15,963 bases of DNA, from assembly GCA_031550755.1 (NCBI GenBank), contig JAVBOJ010000083.1, forward strand, positions 1 through 15,963, read 5' to 3'. A program made the translations under genes and the position numbers. Positions 12,866 to 15,963 of the stretch are shown piece by piece (the first letter of the stretch is position 1; each line of letters starts with the position of its first letter). Source of the DNA: JAVBOJ01 sp031550755 (GTDB taxonomy: Bacteria > Bacillota > Clostridia > Oscillospirales > UBA929). The notes under the pieces were generated by a model. The model saw nothing but the letters and a program-made list of their open reading frames with translations, was not told the origin of the DNA and ran no database searches.

Positions 12866-13896
12866 GATGGGCTCTCCTCTCCGGCTGTTTTCATAAATTC
12901 AATGTTTTGCGCGATGTCCTCGGTGATGCCCCCCTGGGCGAAATCGCGCGCCTGACGCACCGCCGAGCAGATCGCGCGGGCATTCGACGAGCCGTGCGCC
13001 TTGATGACCGGCTTGCTGATGCCGAGCAGCGGCGCTCCGCCGTATTCGGTGTAATCCAGCATTTTTTTAAACGATTTAAAGTGTTTTTTCATCAAAAGAG
13101 CGGCCAATTTTGAACCCGTGCTCTGCATAAACATTTCCTTCATCTGATCGACAAAAAACAGCCCGACGCCCTCCATGGTCTTGAGCAGCACATTGCCGGA
13201 AAAGCCGTCGGCCACCACCACGTCGGCCGCGCCGAAGGCAATGTCCCGCCCCTCCAGATTGCCGACGAAATTGATCCGCCCGGCCTCGCCCGCCGTCTTG
13301 AGCAGCTGGTATGCCTCCCGGTGCAACGGGTCGCCCTTGTGCTCCTCGGCGCCGTTGTTGAGCAGACCCACGGCGGGGGTCTGCCGCCCCATGACTTTTT
13401 TGACGTAATACGAGCCCATGTAGGCGAATTGCAGCAGATATTCCGGCGTGCATTCGACGTTCGCGCCGCAGTCGATGAGCAGCGCGCCGCCCTTTTTGGT
13501 GGGCAGCACCGGCGACAGCGCCGCCCGGCGGATGCCCTTGATGCGCTTGACCAGCAGCGTCGAGCCGGCCAGCAGCGCACCCGTGGAGCCCGCCGACACA
13601 AAGGCGTCTCCGCCGCCGCGCGCCAGCAGACCCAACCCCACCACCAGCGACGAATCGGCCTGCTCCCGCACCGAAGCGGTCGGGTCGGCGTCCATGGCGA
13701 TGACTTGGGAGGCGTGGGCGATTTCCAGCCCGCGCGGCAGGTCGGTGTATCCGTCATCCTTGAGCGCCTGCAGCAGATCCTCCGCCCGGCCGGTCAGCAC
13801 AATGTCTACGCCCAGCTCAGTTTGAGCCTTGAGCGCCCCGCGCACGATCTCTCTCGGGGCATTGTCGCCGCCCATGGCGTCAATGATGATTTTCAT
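12862..13896 (-). CDS. plsX: Phosphate acyltransferase PlsX
   Basis: PlsX converts acyl-ACP and phosphate to acyl-phosphate, the donor for PlsY in the first step of phosphatidic acid synthesis; it acts at the inner membrane surface. The 344-residue product has the family N-terminus MKIIIDAMGGDNAPREIVRGA and the conserved segments STGALLAG, DCGANVE, NNGAEEHKGD and ADGFSGNVLLKTMEG. The ATG at 13896 has GGGAGGAG 8 bases upstream and overlaps the trmFO stop by 4 nt; a start at 13914 adds 6 unsupported residues. It overlaps rnc by 4 nt with no acpP between. Length is normal and no defect is seen. Confidence 0.96.
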   Translation of the reverse strand: MKIIIDAMGGDNAPREIVRGALKAQTELGVDIVLTGRAEDLLQALKDDGYTDLPRGLEIAHASQVIAMDADPTASVREQADSSLVVGLGLLARGGGDAFVSAGSTGALLAGSTLLVKRIKGIRRAALSPVLPTKKGGALLIDCGANVECTPEYLLQFAYMGSYYVKKVMGRQTPAVGLLNNGAEEHKGDPLHREAYQLLKTAGEAGRINFVGNLEGRDIAFGAADVVVADGFSGNVLLKTMEGVGLFFVDQMKEMFMQSTGSKLAALLMKKHFKSFKKMLDYTEYGGAPLLGISKPVIKAHGSSNARAICSAVRQARDFAQGGITEDIAQNIEFMKTAGEESPS

Positions 13897-15212
13897 AGAG
13901 AAAACTCCTCCCAACGTTCCATCACAAGGGTTTGCAGGGTTTCCAGCGCCCGCGCGGCCAGCGCGGCGTATTTTTCTTTTTTGTGCCGGGACGGGTTTAC
14001 AAGCGGCGGCAGGATGCCAAAATTGGCGTTCATCGGCTGGAGCGCCGTCACCGCCGGGTTGGCGATGTAGGCGCTCAGCGCGCCCAGCATGGTCTCGGGC
14101 GGAAAAACCGCCGAAGTCTGCCCCAAAAGCTTGCGCGCCAAGGCAATGCCGGCCATGGCACCCGACGCGCAGGACTCGACGTAGCCCTCCACGCCGGTCA
14201 TCTGCCCGGCAAAATGCACGCGCGGGTCGCTCCGCAGGGAAAAATCGGCGTTCAGACAGCGCGGAGAATCGAGATACGAGTTGCGGTGCATGACCCCGAA
14301 CCGCAAAAATTCGGCGTTTTTGAGCGCCGGAACGAGCGAAAATACCCGTTTTTGCTCGCCAAACGTCAGGTGGGTTTGACAGCCCACCAAATTGTACACC
14401 GACCCGGCGGCGTTGTCCCGCCGCAATTGCAGGACGGCGTACGCGCCCTGCCCGGTGCGCGGGTCGCGCAGGCCGACCGGCTTCAGCGGCCCGTAGCGCA
14501 GGGTGTCCTCCCCCCGGCGCGCCATGACCTCGATGGGCATACAGCCCTCGAAAATCCGCTTGTCCTCAAAATCGCGCACCGGGGCCTCCTCGGCCTCGGC
14601 CAGCGCCGCGCGAAAGGCGCGGTAGGTGTCGGCGTCCATGGGGCAGTTTGCATAATCCGGCGTGCCGCGCCCGTAGCGCGACGCCTCGTAACAGCATTCC
14701 CAGTCCAAACTGTCCGCCGAGACAAGCGGCGCGGCGGCGTCGAAAAAAAACAGCGGCGCACCGGTTTTCGTTGCGATATCAGCCGCCAGCGGCTCGTCGG
14801 TCAGCGGCCCGGTGGCGATGACGCACGGCCCCTCGGGCGGGATTTCCGTCACCTCGCGGGCCTCGACTTTTATGCGCGGATGGTTGACAATTTCCCGCGT
14901 CACCAGCCGGGAGAACGCCTCCCTGTCCACCGCCAGCGCCCCGCCGGCCTCCACCCGCGTCCGCTCGGCGCAGCGCAGCACGAGGCTGTCCAGCAACCGC
15001 AGCTCGGCCTTGAGCAGCCCCGACGCGCTCTCGGTGCGGTCGGCCTTGAGCGAGTTGGAGCAGACCAGCTCGCAAAAGTCGTCCAGATGGTGCGCCGGGC
15101 TGCGCCGCAACGGTTTCATCTCGATCAGCGCGACGTTTACACCCCGGCGGGCGAGCTGCCAGGCGGCTTCGCAACCGGCCAGCCCCGCGCCGACGACCGT
15201 GACGTTATTCAT
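13893..15212 (-). CDS. trmFO: tRNA m5U54 methyltransferase TrmFO (folate/FAD-dependent)
   Basis: TrmFO makes ribothymidine at tRNA position 54 using methylenetetrahydrofolate and FAD, the route used by most Firmicutes. The 439-residue protein begins with the FAD-binding Rossmann motif VVGAGLAGCEAAWQL (6-20). The two functionally important cysteines correspond to Cys51 in CSNSLK and Cys224 in FEGCMPIE. The C-terminal AGQMTGVEGYVESCASG and NANFGILPPL are family hallmarks. The ATG at 15212 overlaps the topA stop by 8 nt, so translation is coupled; topA-trmFO is a widespread Firmicutes arrangement. It overlaps plsX by 4 nt. GidA/MnmG is excluded by length and motifs. Confidence 0.96.
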   Translation of the reverse strand: MNNVTVVGAGLAGCEAAWQLARRGVNVALIEMKPLRRSPAHHLDDFCELVCSNSLKADRTESASGLLKAELRLLDSLVLRCAERTRVEAGGALAVDREAFSRLVTREIVNHPRIKVEAREVTEIPPEGPCVIATGPLTDEPLAADIATKTGAPLFFFDAAAPLVSADSLDWECCYEASRYGRGTPDYANCPMDADTYRAFRAALAEAEEAPVRDFEDKRIFEGCMPIEVMARRGEDTLRYGPLKPVGLRDPRTGQGAYAVLQLRRDNAAGSVYNLVGCQTHLTFGEQKRVFSLVPALKNAEFLRFGVMHRNSYLDSPRCLNADFSLRSDPRVHFAGQMTGVEGYVESCASGAMAGIALARKLLGQTSAVFPPETMLGALSAYIANPAVTALQPMNANFGILPPLVNPSRHKKEKYAALAARALETLQTLVMERWEEFSL

Positions 15213-15963
15213 GGGACGAAGCGGCCGGTTTCCTGGCCGCGGGCCTTTTCGTCGCAGGCTTTTTCGCCGTCGGTTTCTTGGCGGCGGGCTTTTTCGCCGC
15301 GGACGCCTTGGCCGCGGGCTTTTTCGCTGTCTTTTTGAGCGGTTTTTGGGCGGCGGACGCCGCTTTCCGCACGGCGGAGCCGGATTTTTTGGCCGGCGCT
15401 TTGTCTCCCGGCTTGGCGCCCTCGGCGCCCTCGGCGGTCTTTTTCTTATACCCGCGCTGATCCTCCGGCACGAAGGCCGCGCACGAGGGGTTGGCGCAGA
15501 AGGGTTTGGCGGCTCCGCGCCCGCTGCGCTTGAACAGGGTGTGCATACAGTGGGGGCAGCGGTCGCCCAGCGGCGCGTCCCACGTCATGAAGGGGCACTC
15601 GGGATTTTTTTCGCAGCCGTAATAATCCCGGTTGTTGCGGGATTTTTTCTTGACGATCTGATGGCCGCAGACCGGGCATTCGCCCGGCGTCGGCTCGGAG
15701 ATGGGCTTGGCGTTTTTGCACTCCGGATAGCCCGGACAGGCCATAAACCGCCCAAAACGCCCCATTTTGATCACCATATTGCGCCCGCACTGTTCACAGA
15801 CCACCTCGGTCGGCTCGTCGGGCACCTTGAACCGCGCCGGATCGGCCTCGCAGGCGCGCAGCTCCTCGGCAAAGTCCTTGTAAAACTCGGAAAGCATGGC
15901 GCGCCAGTCCTTTTTGCCCTCCCCCACCTCGTCCAGCCCGGTTTCCATCCGGGCGGTAAAGGC
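15205..15963 (-). CDS. topA: DNA topoisomerase I, C-terminal part (5' end outside window)
   Basis: Type IA topoisomerase that relaxes negative supercoils. Only the last 252 residues are visible; the frame is open through the window edge. The first residues (FTARMETGLDEVGEGKKDW) are the conserved end of the catalytic core. Three four-Cys zinc fingers follow at about residues 56-82, 96-123 and 136-161, each Cys-x2-Cys...Cys-x4/5-Cys. The catalytic Tyr lies outside the window. From about residue 172 the protein becomes a Lys/Ala/Pro-rich tail with repeats of the AAKKP type, resembling a histone H1 tail and probably binding DNA non-specifically. The catalytic part cannot be judged here. Confidence 0.95.
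   Translation of the reverse strand, partial: AFTARMETGLDEVGEGKKDWRAMLSEFYKDFAEELRACEADPARFKVPDEPTEVVCEQCGRNMVIKMGRFGRFMACPGYPECKNAKPISEPTPGECPVCGHQIVKKKSRNNRDYYGCEKNPECPFMTWDAPLGDRCPHCMHTLFKRSGRGAAKPFCANPSCAAFVPEDQRGYKKKTAEGAEGAKPGDKAPAKKSGSAVRKAASAAQKPLKKTAKKPAAKASAAKKPAAKKPTAKKPATKRPAARKPAASSHE

Noticed and set aside
13932..15338. 468-residue plus-strand open frame opposite trmFO
   Set aside because: High-GC shadow of trmFO and topA on the other strand: Arg/Gln/His-rich, no family match, no ribosome site.

Overview
The window looks like chromosomal DNA from a GC-rich (about 60%), motile, anaerobic member of the Clostridia (Firmicutes), probably in the Oscillospiraceae range. The evidence is strong GGAGG ribosome binding sites, the topA-trmFO neighbourhood typical of Firmicutes, a CheA/CheW pair, an oxygen-sensitive 2-oxoacid:ferredoxin oxidoreductase, and a TxpA/BsrG-type mini-toxin. 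I see no rRNA, tRNA, CRISPR array, transposase or phage gene.

Layout. (1) 1-1748, plus strand: the 3' part of cheA, then cheW and a strong intrinsic terminator. (2) 1795-2093: a compact locus that I read as a type I toxin-antitoxin module. It has a plus-strand consensus promoter, a leader whose Shine-Dalgarno is folded into a hairpin, a 26-residue membrane toxin with a TTG start, and a bidirectional terminator that contains the toxin's last Lys codons and stop. A perfect TTGACA-17-TATAAT promoter on the minus strand fires an antisense RNA of about 100 nt into that terminator. No conventional gene finder would report this toxin or its RNA. (3) 2119-4276, minus strand: tandem-ACT protein, PLP-dependent methionine gamma-lyase/YnbB-like protein and ruvC, joined by 4-nt start/stop overlaps. 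(4) 4444-11986, minus strand: a catabolic or salvage cassette of sodium:solute symporter, phenylacetate-CoA ligase, iorA, iorB, GNAT acetyltransferase, a 112-residue uncharacterised protein and a second phenylacetate-CoA ligase. (5) 12200-15963, minus strand: a housekeeping operon topA(partial)-trmFO-plsX-rnc in which every junction overlaps by 4-8 nt.

How they fit together. IorAB interconverts arylpyruvates and arylacetyl-CoA with ferredoxin. The two ligases interconvert arylacetates and arylacetyl-CoA. The symporter at the head of the cassette could import an arylacetate or an aromatic amino acid, and the ACT protein immediately downstream could sense one. The cassette could serve aromatic amino acid fermentation or, in reverse, arylacetate salvage; the sequence does not settle the direction.

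The intergenic spaces hold structured repeats. A 27-bp hairpin core occurs twice in opposite orientation (4332-4358 and 7175-7201) with different but self-complementary outer arms. A run of three palindromes separates iorA from iorB. TAATTCT heptad repeats lie near both outer edges of the cassette. The region from 12000 to 12199 holds a probable symporter promoter, a leader hairpin and one heptad repeat.
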